A DNA stretch of 64,000 nt from Lelliottia sp. JS-SCA-14 (GTDB taxonomy: Bacteria; Pseudomonadota; Gammaproteobacteria; Enterobacterales; Enterobacteriaceae): assembly GCF_035593345.1 (NCBI RefSeq), contig NZ_CP141606.1, positions 3,596,001 to 3,660,000 on the forward strand, in the 5' to 3' direction. Made by a program: the position numbers and the translations under genes. The notes under the pieces were generated by a model. The model ran no database searches. It saw nothing but the letters and a program-made list of their open reading frames with translations, and was not told where the DNA came from. The first letter of the stretch is position 1. Each line of letters opens with the position of its first letter. Positions 1 through 9,093 of the stretch are shown here, piece by piece.

Positions 1-117
1 TCATACAGAACAACAAAAACGCCGTCAGACCGGTTTCAAAGTGGGGCAAGGTCTATTATCATCGGCATATAACATATGAGCCGCGTATTGCTCGGGCCCG
101 AAAAGGAATCAAATCAC

Positions 118-459
118 ATGCGCTGTAAAACGCTGACCGCTGTCGCAGCGGTTCTTCTGATGTTGACCGCAGGTTGTTCCACTCTGGAGCGAGTGGTTTA
201 CCGTCCTGACATCAACCAGGGGAACTACCTCACACCTAACGATGTGTCTAAAGTTCGTGTCGGCATGACACAACAGCAGGTCGCTTATGCACTGGGAACC
301 CCGATGATGTCCGATCCGTTCGGCACCAACACCTGGTTCTATGTTTTCCGCCAGCAGCCTGGCCATGAAGGCGTGACTCAGCAGACGCTGACCCTGACCT
401 TCAACAGCAGCGGTGTGTTAACTAACATCGATAACAAACCGGCGCTCACCAAAGAGTAA
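118..459 (+). CDS. bamE: Outer-membrane assembly lipoprotein BamE (SmpA)
   Basis: BamE is a small lipoprotein of the BAM complex, which inserts beta-barrel proteins into the outer membrane. The 113-residue product starts MRCKTLTAV and has a signal peptide with lipobox LTAGC, so the mature protein begins at the lipidated Cys. The body carries the SmpA/OmlA fold with the conserved stretch [16 protein letters not shown]. An upstream in-frame ATG at 76 would add 14 residues ahead of the signal peptide, so 118 is preferred. It stands at its usual place next to ratA/rnfH/smpB. It ends before a bidirectional terminator. Sequence is close to E. coli BamE. Confidence 0.95.
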   Translation: MRCKTLTAVAAVLLMLTAGCSTLERVVYRPDINQGNYLTPNDVSKVRVGMTQQQVAYALGTPMMSDPFGTNTWFYVFRQQPGHEGVTQQTLTLTFNSSGVLTNIDNKPALTKE

Positions 460-473
460 GGTTTCAGAAATGC

Positions 474-500
474 AAAAAGGTGCTCAGTGAGCACCTTTTT
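474..500. terminator. Bidirectional terminator between bamE and rnfH
   Basis: A perfect stem GGTGCTCA / TGAGCACC is flanked by A5 and T5-7 runs. It therefore works as an intrinsic terminator for both converging genes, bamE (+) and rnfH (-). Confidence 0.85.
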
Positions 501-521
501 TGTTTCTTACGCTGTTTCGTA

Positions 522-809
522 CTACTTCCCAGCTTTCTCCGCGCGCTGACGGCGCAGTTCTTTAGGATCGGCAATCAGCGGACGATAAATCTCAACGCGA
601 TCGCCATCGTTCAATACATCCGTCAATTTTACCGGACGGCTGTAGATCCCCACTTTATTCTTGCTCAGATCGATATCGCTGCGCAGTTCCAGCAAGCCAG
701 AGGCGCGAATCGCTTCTTCAACGGTGGCACCTTCTTCCAGCTTCACGCGCTGCAGATACTGCTTCTCCGGCAGTGCATACGCCACTTCCACCGCTATTTT
801 AGGCGACAC
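522..809 (-). CDS. rnfH: RnfH/RatB family ubiquitin-like fold protein
   Basis: This 95-residue protein belongs to the RnfH family (beta-grasp fold; also called RatB). Its cellular role is not settled. The body ([16 protein letters not shown], then [19 protein letters not shown]) is nearly identical to E. coli RnfH. The longer open frame reaching 881 is unlikely to be the gene. A GTG at 809 preceded by GAGG matches the family's usual N-terminus and overlaps the ratA stop by 11 bp, which suggests translational coupling with ratA. Confidence 0.9.
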   Translation of the reverse strand: MSPKIAVEVAYALPEKQYLQRVKLEEGATVEEAIRASGLLELRSDIDLSKNKVGIYSRPVKLTDVLNDGDRVEIYRPLIADPKELRRQRAEKAGK

Positions 810-1275
810 TGTAAACCTCTTTGGCGCGGACCGTGAACGCCTGGACCATGTTCGAGGCCAGCTCTTTAAAGATGCGGCCAAATGCCAGTTCGATCAGCTT
901 ATTAGTGAACTCAAAGTCCAGATGGAACTCGATGCGGCAGGCATCTGCGCTCAGTGGCGTAAACTTCCAGCCCCCCATCAGCTTTTTGAATGGGCCGTCC
1001 ACCAGATGCATCAAAATGCTTTGATTATCGGTCAGCGTATTTCGGGTGGTAAACGTCTTACTGATCCCTGCTTTAGACACGTCCACCGCAGCAGTCATCT
1101 GCGTCGGGCCAGCGTCCAGCACCCGACTACCGGTACATCCCGGAATAAACTGCGGATAGGACTGAACGTCATTCACTAACTGGTACATTTGTTCCACACT
1201 GTAGGGGACAAGCGCAGTACGACTAATCTGAGGCATAGCATTTTCCATGGTCACACAACGGACAAATAATAACAT
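799..1275 (-). CDS. ratA: RatA, START-domain protein (ribosome association toxin / CoQ-binding family)
   Basis: RatA is a START/polyketide-cyclase-like protein. In E. coli it was described as binding 50S subunits and blocking 70S formation, and the family is related to coenzyme Q-binding COQ10. The 158-residue product contains [19 protein letters not shown] and the C-terminal [19 protein letters not shown]. The ATG at 1275 has an AGGGG Shine-Dalgarno 4 bases ahead. A shorter start at 1236 (MPQISRTA) is also used in annotations, so the N-terminus is uncertain. Gene order ratA-rnfH divergent from smpB is the standard enterobacterial arrangement. Confidence 0.9.
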   Translation of the reverse strand: MLLFVRCVTMENAMPQISRTALVPYSVEQMYQLVNDVQSYPQFIPGCTGSRVLDAGPTQMTAAVDVSKAGISKTFTTRNTLTDNQSILMHLVDGPFKKLMGGWKFTPLSADACRIEFHLDFEFTNKLIELAFGRIFKELASNMVQAFTVRAKEVYSVA

Positions 1276-1398
1276 TTATCCCCTGTTAAAAAAACGCTAA
1301 GGCTTATCTCGTGCTAAGATAGCGCGTTGGACCTCACAGGACGCAATCGCAATGAGGTTACTTTTTGAACTCAGATTACCTATGGCTTCACGACACTT

Positions 1399-1881
1399 AT
1401 GACGAAGAAAAAAGCACATAAACCTGGCTCGGCAACCATTGCGCTGAACAAGCGTGCCCGCCATGAGTATTTCATTGAAGAAGAATTCGAAGCTGGCCTT
1501 GCGTTGCAGGGCTGGGAAGTCAAATCCCTGCGTGCAGGGAAAGCCAACATCAGCGACAGCTATGTGATCATGATTGATGGCGAAGCCTTCCTGTTTGGTG
1601 CGAACTTTACGCCGCTGGCCGTCGCCTCTTCGCACTATGTTTGCGACCCAACGCGCACGCGTAAACTGCTGCTGAACCAGCGCGAACTGGCTTCACTCTT
1701 TGGCCGCATCAACCGCGAAGGCTACACCGTCGTCGCCCTGTCTCTGTACTGGAAGAACGCCTGGTGCAAAGTGAAAATTGGCGTAGCAAAAGGTAAGAAA
1801 CAGCACGACAAACGTGACGACGTGAAAGACCGTGAATGGCAGGTCGATAAAGCGCGTATCATGAAGCACGCAGGCCGTTAA
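1399..1881 (+). CDS. smpB: SsrA-binding protein SmpB
   Basis: SmpB binds tmRNA and delivers it to stalled ribosomes for trans-translation. The 160-residue product begins [20 protein letters not shown] and ends in the basic tail ARIMKHAGR, which enters the ribosomal mRNA channel. Length and sequence match E. coli SmpB. It lies directly upstream of its RNA partner ssrA. Confidence 0.97.
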   Translation: MTKKKAHKPGSATIALNKRARHEYFIEEEFEAGLALQGWEVKSLRAGKANISDSYVIMIDGEAFLFGANFTPLAVASSHYVCDPTRTRKLLLNQRELASLFGRINREGYTVVALSLYWKNAWCKVKIGVAKGKKQHDKRDDVKDREWQVDKARIMKHAGR

Positions 1882-1933
1882 TTTCTGCCTGAATTTTGTA
1901 CTTTTCAAAGTGATTTAAGAACTTATCGTTCCA

Positions 1934-1973
1934 CGCTGGCATCACCGATGCCAGTTCTGGTATACTGAGTTCA
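1934..1973 (+). promoter_or_regulatory. smpB terminator-like hairpin and ssrA promoter
   Basis: An inverted repeat CTGGCAT...ATGCCAG (1935-1953) follows smpB. A good -10 box TATACT sits at 1961-1966, about 8 bases before the expected precursor tmRNA start just upstream of 1981. No strong -35 box is evident. Confidence 0.55.
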
Positions 1974-1980
1974 ACACATT

Positions 1981-2344
1981 GGGGCTGATTCTGGATTCGA
2001 CGGGATTTGCGAAACCCAAGGTGCATGCCGAGGGGCGGTTTGCCTCGTAAAAAGCCGCAAAAAAATAGTCGCAAACGACGAAAACTACGCTTTAGCAGCT
2101 TAATAACCTGCTAAGAGCCCTCTCTCCCTAGCTTCCGCTCTTAAGACGGGGATCAAAGAGAGGTCAAACCCAAAAGAGATCGCACGGATGTCCTGCCTGG
2201 GGCTGAAGTGTTAAAACTAATCAGGCTAGTCTGGTAGTGGCGTGTCAATCCGCAGGTGCCAGGCGAATGTAAAGACTGACTAAGCATGTAGTACCGAGGA
2301 TGTAGGAATTTCGGACGGGGGTTCAAATCCCCCCAGCTCCACCA
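1981..2344 (+). ncRNA. ssrA: Transfer-messenger RNA (tmRNA)
   Basis: The molecule begins GGGGCTGATTCTGGATTCGA and ends with the tRNA-like T-arm (GGTTCAAATCC) and CCAGCTCCACCA; the 5' GGGGCTG pairs with CAGCTCC. The tag-reading frame at 2071-2100 encodes ANDENYALAA and stops at 2101, with the resume alanine codon just ahead. Length (364 nt) fits E. coli ssrA. The 3' end is the insertion site of the genomic island that follows, and the inserted copy keeps a functional-looking tRNA-like end. Confidence 0.97.
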
Positions 2345-2346
2345 AA
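2333..2346 (+). repeat. attL: left attachment site in ssrA 3' end
   Basis: The last bases of ssrA (CCAGCTCCACCAAA) recur with one base missing at 30282-30294. Phage P4-type integrases recombine in the 3' ends of tRNA/tmRNA genes, and the integrase gene begins 165 bp away. Confidence 0.7.
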
Positions 2347-2378
2347 TATTGATGTACTGAAGTTCAGTAAAGTCTACT

Positions 2379-2412
2379 AAGCCCGCACAGCACAAGCTCT
2401 GCGGGCTTTTTT
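2379..2412 (+). terminator. ssrA terminator supplied by the island
   Basis: Stem AAGCCCGCA / TGCGGGCTT followed by T6 closes the ssrA transcript. It lies inside the island, so the element brought a replacement for the native terminator that it displaced to about 30.34-31.83 kb. Confidence 0.8.
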
Positions 2413-2510
2413 ACGTCTATTGTAGTCTAGTGAGAATTGCTGAGAACTACGAGTTATGGCACCCTGAATGGGACCCACGAAGATGGGTCCTAAAATCGAG
2501 GGTCCCAAAC

Positions 2511-3740
2511 ATGGCCAAAATCGCTAAGAAGCTCACTGACACTGAAATCAAAAGCACCAAACCTGCCGAAAAAGAGGTTAACCTTTTTGACGGCGATGGT
2601 TTGCTGTTGCGAATCGCTCCCCTGGCGAAGGGAGGGAAGAAAAATTGGTATTTCAGATATGCAGTGCCTGTGACCAAAAAGCGAACTAAGGTGAGCTTAG
2701 GAACCTATCCTCACCTTACACTTGCGAAGGCACGAGCTTTACGTGATGAATACTTGTCGTTGCTTACAAATGGTATAGACCCCCAAGTTCATAACAACCA
2801 AAAAGCCAATGCACTGAAAGATGCCACGGAACATACATTTCAAGCAGTAGCCAAGAAGTGGCTTGATGAGAAAGTCAAAACGTCAGGCATCTCCCAAGAT
2901 CATGCTAACGACATCTGGCGAAGCCTAGAGAGAAATATCTTTTCCACATTGGGTGATACCCCAATTAAGGAGATTCGCCCTAAAATGCTTAAACAGCATT
3001 TAGAACCCATAGAAAAACGAGGTGTCCTTGAAACACTTCGCCGCATCATATCCCGCCTGAATGAAATTTTCCGCTATGCAGCAACAGAAGAACTCATAGA
3101 ATTCAACCCGGCAGACAACCTGGGGCAACGGTTCAGCAAGCCAAAAAAACAGAATATGCCAGCATTACCCCCTTCCGAACTCCCTCGCTTCTTGGTTGCT
3201 CTAAACAATGCTTCTATCCGTTTGGAAACAAGGCTACTGATTGAGTGGCAACTTCTCACATGGGTTCGCCCAGGTGAAGCTGTTCGCACAAGATGGTCAG
3301 ATATTGATATTGAAACTGGCATGTGGAACATCCCGGCGGAGTTTATGAAAATGAAGAAGCCTCACAAAGTTCCACTGAGCAAAGAAGCTTTGCGAGTTTT
3401 GGATTTAATGAAAGTCATCAGCGGGCATAGAGAGTGGGTGTTCCCCAGTATCAAAGCTCCACTCAATCACATGCATGAACAAACAGCTAATGCGGCCATA
3501 ATCCGTATGGGTTTCGGAGGTGAGCTTGTAGCTCACGGTATGCGATCCATTGCTAGAACGGCTGCTGAGGAGTCTGGCAAGTTTAGGACTGATGTCTTAG
3601 AAGCCGCCCTTGCCCACTCGAAGAAAGATGAAATAATTGCAGCCTACAATCGTGCAGAGTATCTCACTGAACGGGTGGTTCTCATGCAATGGTGGAGTGA
3701 CTATGTTTCGTCTCAAAAATGCAAAGTTATTGCCGCATAA
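2511..3740 (+). CDS. P4-family tyrosine integrase of the ssrA island
   Basis: This is a site-specific tyrosine recombinase that integrates and excises the island at ssrA, of the CP4-57/P4 type. The 409-residue protein has the N-terminal arm-binding DUF4102-like domain (MAKIAKKLTDTEIKSTKP, KKRTKVSLGTYPHLTLAKAR), a central core-binding domain, and the catalytic domain. That domain has Arg in TWVRPGE, the H-x-x-R box in AHGMRSIART, His in LAHSKKDE and a C-terminal Tyr in AYNRAEYL. The ATG at 2511, with GAGGG upstream, is preferred over the open frame from 2430. A GGGACCC/GGGTCC hairpin-forming sequence (2468-2507) lies just upstream and may be an integrase arm site or a regulatory structure. Confidence 0.93.
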   Translation: MAKIAKKLTDTEIKSTKPAEKEVNLFDGDGLLLRIAPLAKGGKKNWYFRYAVPVTKKRTKVSLGTYPHLTLAKARALRDEYLSLLTNGIDPQVHNNQKANALKDATEHTFQAVAKKWLDEKVKTSGISQDHANDIWRSLERNIFSTLGDTPIKEIRPKMLKQHLEPIEKRGVLETLRRIISRLNEIFRYAATEELIEFNPADNLGQRFSKPKKQNMPALPPSELPRFLVALNNASIRLETRLLIEWQLLTWVRPGEAVRTRWSDIDIETGMWNIPAEFMKMKKPHKVPLSKEALRVLDLMKVISGHREWVFPSIKAPLNHMHEQTANAAIIRMGFGGELVAHGMRSIARTAAEESGKFRTDVLEAALAHSKKDEIIAAYNRAEYLTERVVLMQWWSDYVSSQKCKVIAA

Positions 3741-4022
3741 CTCTCCCATGATGGATTAACTATCTTGATTTAGTTAAAGAATTAATAATCACACCATTAA
3801 CCTATGTGGACTAAGCATAGCCATTTACAAATGGGGACATTGAGTCCACATAACGAAAGCTGTCGGTCATATCAGCTAAATAATTCACATCTCTTCTCGA
3901 TTATCATACACCTCGAAGATCTACCAAATTCGCTCTAATCAATGATAAAACAGTTGAATTCGGTTAAAATTTGATCAATTTTATCCTCTACATTGTATTG
4001 AATCATCCATGAGGTTTCGTGC

Positions 4023-5579
4023 ATGGCTAGCGAAAATGACAAAAATCATAGAGTTAGGGTCGCGCAGTACTTGAGGATGTCTACCGACCATCAGCAATAT
4101 TCTTTACATAATCAGTCCGAATATATCAAAGATTATGCTGAAAAGAACAATATGGAAATCGCTTATACCTACGATGATGCAGGTAAGAGCGGAGTCAGTA
4201 TCGTAGGCAGGCATTCTTTGCAGCAGTTACTTAGCGATGTAGAACAAAAGAAAATAGATATACAGGCTGTATTATTTTATGATGTGAGCCGTTTTGGTCG
4301 TTTTCAAAATAGTGATGAAGCGGCATATTATTCCTTTCTATTTGAGAGAAATGGTGTAGATCTTATATATTGTTCCGAACCTATACCCACTAAAGATTTC
4401 CCTTTAGAGTCCTCTGTTATACTGAATATAAAAAGATCTAGTGCTGCATATCACAGCAGGAATTTATCTGAAAAGGTATTTATAGGGCAAGTAAATTTAA
4501 TAAAGCTTGGTTATCATCAAGGCGGTATGGCTGGTTATGGGCTGAGACGTCTTTTAGTAGACGAAAATGGCATAGCTAAAGAAATATTGAGTTTCCGCAA
4601 AAGAAAGAGTATTCAAACAGATAGGGTAATATTAATTCCGGGACCAAAAAATGAAATAAAAATTGTAAATAGAATATATGATCTCTTTATAGATAATAAC
4701 GTCCCAGAATTCATTATTGCTGAGAGATTAAATGAACAGAACATACCTGCAGAAAATGGAACATTATGGACTCGTGCAAAAATACATCAAATTTTGACAA
4801 ATGAAAAATATATTGGAAACAACATATATAACAAAACCTCATCTAAATTAAAAAGTAGGCTTGTAAAAAACCCCAAACATGAATGGGTTAGATGTGACAA
4901 GGCATATAAACCTATTATTTCAAAGAAAAAATACAATAAAGCTCAAGAAATAATTCAGCTCCGATCCATTCATTTGACTAATGAAGATCTATTAGAAAAA
5001 CTAAAACAAAAATTAGAATCTAATGGAAAACTATCAGGCTTTATCATTGATGAAGATGATACAGGCCCTTCATCTTCTGTTTATAGAACCCGATTTGGTG
5101 GTCTTTTAAGAGCATATACTTTGATTGGTTATAAGCCAGAACATGATTACAGCTATCTCAAAATAAATGAAGCACTAAGATCATTTTACTCAGAGATAAT
5201 TGAGGATTTTAAGGGTGAAATTTTAAAAAGTAACTGTCATATAGACGAGTATAAATATGCCCCAATGCTTTACATCAATGATGAGTTTTTAATTTCCGTC
5301 CTTGTTACTAAATGCATACATATGAAATCAGGTAAACTTAGATGGAAAGTCCGGTTTGATAACTCACAGAAAGCAGACATAACAATTGTTATACGAATGA
5401 ATTCACAAAATATTTCACCTCTTGATTTTTATATCATACCAAAGATTGAAAACGAATATAATAAAATGTGCATGACGGAAACAAACAACATTCGATTAGA
5501 TCTCTATAGATTTGATAATCTTGATAAACTTCTACAAATTATTACTCGCATGAAAGTGAGGGAACTATATGCTGCCTGA
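4023..5579 (+). CDS. Large serine recombinase
   Basis: This 518-residue protein has an N-terminal resolvase domain with the catalytic serine in YLRMSTDHQQYS and the helix motif VLFYDVSRFGR. A recombinase domain follows (GYGLRRLLVDENG, then IVNRIYDLFIDNNVPEFIIAERLN and W-T-x-x-K-I-H-Q-I-L-T-N-E-K-Y-I-G-N). A less conserved C-terminal part replaces the usual Zn-ribbon/coiled-coil; no CxxC pair is seen. It overlaps the next ParB-like gene by 11 bp, so the three genes form one translation-coupled operon. Start: ATG with GAGG 8 bases ahead. Large serine recombinases normally integrate or excise DNA, so this may be the motor of a second element nested in the ssrA island. Confidence 0.88.
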   Translation: MASENDKNHRVRVAQYLRMSTDHQQYSLHNQSEYIKDYAEKNNMEIAYTYDDAGKSGVSIVGRHSLQQLLSDVEQKKIDIQAVLFYDVSRFGRFQNSDEAAYYSFLFERNGVDLIYCSEPIPTKDFPLESSVILNIKRSSAAYHSRNLSEKVFIGQVNLIKLGYHQGGMAGYGLRRLLVDENGIAKEILSFRKRKSIQTDRVILIPGPKNEIKIVNRIYDLFIDNNVPEFIIAERLNEQNIPAENGTLWTRAKIHQILTNEKYIGNNIYNKTSSKLKSRLVKNPKHEWVRCDKAYKPIISKKKYNKAQEIIQLRSIHLTNEDLLEKLKQKLESNGKLSGFIIDEDDTGPSSSVYRTRFGGLLRAYTLIGYKPEHDYSYLKINEALRSFYSEIIEDFKGEILKSNCHIDEYKYAPMLYINDEFLISVLVTKCIHMKSGKLRWKVRFDNSQKADITIVIRMNSQNISPLDFYIIPKIENEYNKMCMTETNNIRLDLYRFDNLDKLLQIITRMKVRELYAA

Positions 5580-6465
5580 AAAAAATGAATTCCCAATAAT
5601 TCAAATTGAGATTGCAAAAATAAAATTTCTTAACCCACGAACAAGAAATAAGGTAGTGCATGAAGAAATAAAGGAAAGCATAAAAAAAAGAGGATTAAGC
5701 AAGCCTATAAGCGTAAGAGCTACTGATGAAGGCGATTTCAAATATGCTTTAATTTGTGGTCAAGGGAGAATAGAGGCTCTCGTTGCATTAGGTGAAACTA
5801 TTATTCCAGCAATTATAAGAGATGTATCAGAAGAAGATGCTTACGTTATGAGTTTAGTTGAAAACATTGCAAGGAGAAGACCACGTTCTAATGAGTTATT
5901 ACAGGTGATTAAAGACATGAAAATCAGAGGACTTTCAGACTCCGAAATAAGTGAGATTACTGGATATTCATCGAACTGGGTGAGCAGTATTAATATGCTA
6001 CTTGATAAGGGAGAGCATAAACTTCTCTCAGCAGTCGAACGGGGTAATTTGCCTCTGTATCTCGCAGTGCAATTTGCAAGATGTGAAACTGAGGAAGCAC
6101 AAGATATTCTTACCGAAGCATATGATAAAAAATTAATAAAAAGTCGGGACATTATAAAGATAAAACACATTCTAAATCAAAGAACAGTTGGGAATAAAGG
6201 TGCAAAAGCAGCCGGATTTTATTATCACAAACCATCAAAAAGGATGACTGCAGAGGAGTTGATTGAGCTTTATGAAAATAGTATCGCTGAACATAAATCT
6301 GTTTATAACAACTCAAAATTCATAAAAACCAACCTACTAATAGTAAATGAGATTTTTAACATCATAATGATGAATAAAAGCTTTCAACATATACTTGAAC
6401 AAGAGAATCTTTCAGAACTACCATCTCAGATATTAACCCCAGTAAACAAAGAGGTATTAAAATGA
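5569..6465 (+). CDS. ParB-like nuclease-fold/partition protein 1
   Basis: This 298-residue protein has a ParB N-terminal (ParB/Srx, CTP-binding) domain. Recognisable motifs are NPRTR, ICGQGRIEAL (GxxR box) and SLVENIARRRPRS (ENxxR box). A helix-turn-helix follows (GLSDSEISEITGYSSNWVSS). The C-terminal region resembles the RepB-type C-terminal domain found on plasmid partition proteins. No ParA partner is encoded nearby. It overlaps the recombinase upstream (11 bp) and the second ParB-like gene downstream (ATGA). The association suggests a role in target choice, regulation or stability of the element rather than ordinary partition; that is inference. Confidence 0.75.
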   Translation: MLPEKNEFPIIQIEIAKIKFLNPRTRNKVVHEEIKESIKKRGLSKPISVRATDEGDFKYALICGQGRIEALVALGETIIPAIIRDVSEEDAYVMSLVENIARRRPRSNELLQVIKDMKIRGLSDSEISEITGYSSNWVSSINMLLDKGEHKLLSAVERGNLPLYLAVQFARCETEEAQDILTEAYDKKLIKSRDIIKIKHILNQRTVGNKGAKAAGFYYHKPSKRMTAEELIELYENSIAEHKSVYNNSKFIKTNLLIVNEIFNIIMMNKSFQHILEQENLSELPSQILTPVNKEVLK

Positions 6466-7358
6466 TTCAGATACGTTTTGGCGATAATTTTATTTACCTG
6501 GAAACTAATAAGTTAATTCCATCTAAGGAATTATTAGAAAACGTAAAGCGAAGCCATAAATATCATCAAATAGTTACCTCTATCGAAAGCTTAGGTATTA
6601 TTGAACCAATAATAGTATTCTATGACAAAGATAAAGATGTCACTAAGATACTTGATGGCCATTTAAGGGTTGAGGCTTTAAAAGACTTAGGTATAGAAAA
6701 AGCTCCATGTATACTTTCGAGCATAGATGATGCTTTCACTCCTAACAAACAAGTGAATCATATAAATGTAGTTGAAGAACATAGAATGATAATTAAGTCT
6801 CTGGCAAAAGTATCAATTGAAAAACTTAGTGCTGCTTTGGGCATATCTGTTGATGCCATAAAAGATAAAGCGAATGTGATGAACGGCATAGATCCAAGTG
6901 TAATTGCGAAACTTTCTGATAAACCTATACCTAAGGCTACATTTGACGTTTTGAGGAAAATGAAGCCAATTCGCCAAATTGAAGCAGTCGGTACAATGAT
7001 TAATTTTGATAATTATAGTAAAAAATTTGCAATGAGCATCTTGGATGCAACACCGGCATCGATGATAGTAAATAAAGGGAAAAACACTCCCTATAAAAAG
7101 GACATAAAAAAAACCATACTTCGTCTGGAACAAGAAATGGCAACAACTTCGGAAGAAACGAAAAAGCTTCAAACCGAGTATGGTTCAGATATGTTGAAAT
7201 TCGTTATAATCCAGTCATATATTAATAAATTACTTGGCAATTCTAAAGTTCTTCATTGGTTCTTAGAAAACGAGGTTGATTATCTTAATGAGTTAAAAAG
7301 AATTTCTAGAATAAATTCTTTGGATGATAAGACTCTTACTGAAAACAGCAAGTCATAG
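6462..7358 (+). CDS. ParB-like protein 2 (RepB C-terminal type)
   Basis: This is a second 298-residue ParB-like protein directly coupled to the first by an ATGA overlap. It keeps the order of motifs: an N-terminal strand, ILDGHLRVEALKDLGI (GxxR box degenerate to GHLR), and VVEEHRMIIKSLAKVS in the ENxxR position. An HTH-like stretch follows (VSIEKLSAALGISVDAIKDKA). The C-terminal half has RepB-like features. The key acidic/Asn residues of the CTP pocket are less obvious than in its neighbour, so it may be a non-catalytic partner. The gene pair plus serine recombinase looks like a conserved module. Confidence 0.7.
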   Translation: MIQIRFGDNFIYLETNKLIPSKELLENVKRSHKYHQIVTSIESLGIIEPIIVFYDKDKDVTKILDGHLRVEALKDLGIEKAPCILSSIDDAFTPNKQVNHINVVEEHRMIIKSLAKVSIEKLSAALGISVDAIKDKANVMNGIDPSVIAKLSDKPIPKATFDVLRKMKPIRQIEAVGTMINFDNYSKKFAMSILDATPASMIVNKGKNTPYKKDIKKTILRLEQEMATTSEETKKLQTEYGSDMLKFVIIQSYINKLLGNSKVLHWFLENEVDYLNELKRISRINSLDDKTLTENSKS

Positions 7359-9093
7359 TCATGGTTTTATATAGCCTAAATAAACCAAGAAGTATACTTA
7401 CACAACGACCTTCACGCCGAAGAAGCTGTCAGATACGCCAGCAACCAAAGCATTACGTTTAAGTGTCAGTCATTGATACGAAGGGATAACTGCGTATCAG
7501 CAGCCGGACATTGAGTCGAATAAAGGCTGGTAGAGAGGGACAGTTCTGTGTCACCGGGAGATTCGTCAGAAACATCAGCGGCAGAACAGATGAACCAGCA
7601 ATTGGTAGTGCACAGAAAACTCTCCAGTATTTAATTATTCAACTTAACACTAAAAAAAATCACATATTTAATATCATAATTTTTCTTTGGTCTACGTATG
7701 CGAGAGATATTGTGGCTTTAACCGGGTATTAGGAGTCGTTTCAGATAAAAGATGTTCTTCGATTCGACTGGACTTGGTAATAGCAATAAGTAATCGTTAA
7801 TATTGAAGGACGAAAGGCTACTTCAAAACAAAGTAACCTTTCCAATATTCCCATCTATGGGACAAGTGGTACATTAACTGCACATAGTGCAGGATACATA
7901 TGACATAAAACTTTTTATTTATGGCATACATTATAAATAACTTGTATTTTATGAATGTCAATAGGTTCTTGTTTAATACTTTTAAAATAATTAATTGATT
8001 GTTTTTATTATAGCTTCGCTTGTACAAGCGAAGATCCTATTGTTCTTGAATGAATAATGCCAATTATAAGAGAAGCAAGGGCTAACTCTGCGAAGCCGCT
8101 GCGCTTGCTTCTCCGGTTTCCCCTTGCTTTTCTTCCCTTCGGTTAGAAAAGAAAAACCTGGTCTTTCTCTTTCAATGTCTGCACATTTACTACAACAGAT
8201 TAGACAATCGCAACTATTTATTTTATATGGAAAACTAGTGCTTAAATTGCAGCTCTCATTTTTATCAATCATTTTGCATAAGATAAATTTAAGTTTATAT
8301 ACCAAGGCATTCCGTTAGTTTTTACACGTAGGTAAACTAATAGTCAAAATCGAACTTTGAATTGTAGATTCTTTTAATTTAACTCTATCCATCCGGTTAG
8401 AGGTAAAGGGAGGTTCATTTCAAGATATCATTGAACACAGTTCCAGATTAATATTATCAAAGAATTGAAAAAGATAATTATTATTGCAATCCGTTAATGA
8501 GTCCACTTCAATTTTCCGTTCTTCTTACAGCGTTCTGAACAGTTAAACATATGATAGCTATTTAAAACCTTCGGTAATCTTATCCAATACGGACTTGTCT
8601 GGTTTGATAATTACCAGAATCACACTATGCTCTTCAGTCTAATTTGTCAGTGATAAGGAGATCCGACCTATCGAACTTGCGTCATTTCCTAAATTTAGTG
8701 ATTATAAATGTGGTTATCTATGGTCTTGTTGTGAAGATGTAGGCTGGAATTATCATGACGAACTGCAGCCTACATAAGCCGACAGTACGGCTTTGATCGA
8801 ATCATTAACTCTTTTATCATCTCAGGAACTGTGCAGACATTCCAGTTCAATTTTATAACGTTCAGTAAAAATTTAAAAAGGTGACAGCCCATGCTCTCAA
8901 TTGCAGACAATCAACCGTCTTTGATGATCATGGGTATATAAGTTTAACAAGATGTCTTCATCTCATGTGATTAAAATATATAACAACACTAATTTAAAAA
9001 TCGATTCTTAACTCTTCCAAAATATCACCCTTTATATTTCATTAAATTAATATCATAACTACACATACTAATTAGATAGTGTGTTAATTAAAT
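7359..9093. other. Gene-poor AT-rich segment
   Basis: About 1.7 kb lies between the ParB operon and the converging UvrA-like gene. Open frames here are short, lack Shine-Dalgarno sequences and look like no family I know. The composition changes around 8050-8150 (a GC-richer patch). I see no RNA gene or clear repeat. It probably holds decayed sequence from earlier insertions. Confidence 0.5.

Noticed and set aside
7511..8318. Several 60-100-codon open frames in the 7.4-9.1 kb gap
   Set aside because: No Shine-Dalgarno, no recognisable family, overlapping frames on both strands, and composition shifts typical of decayed DNA.
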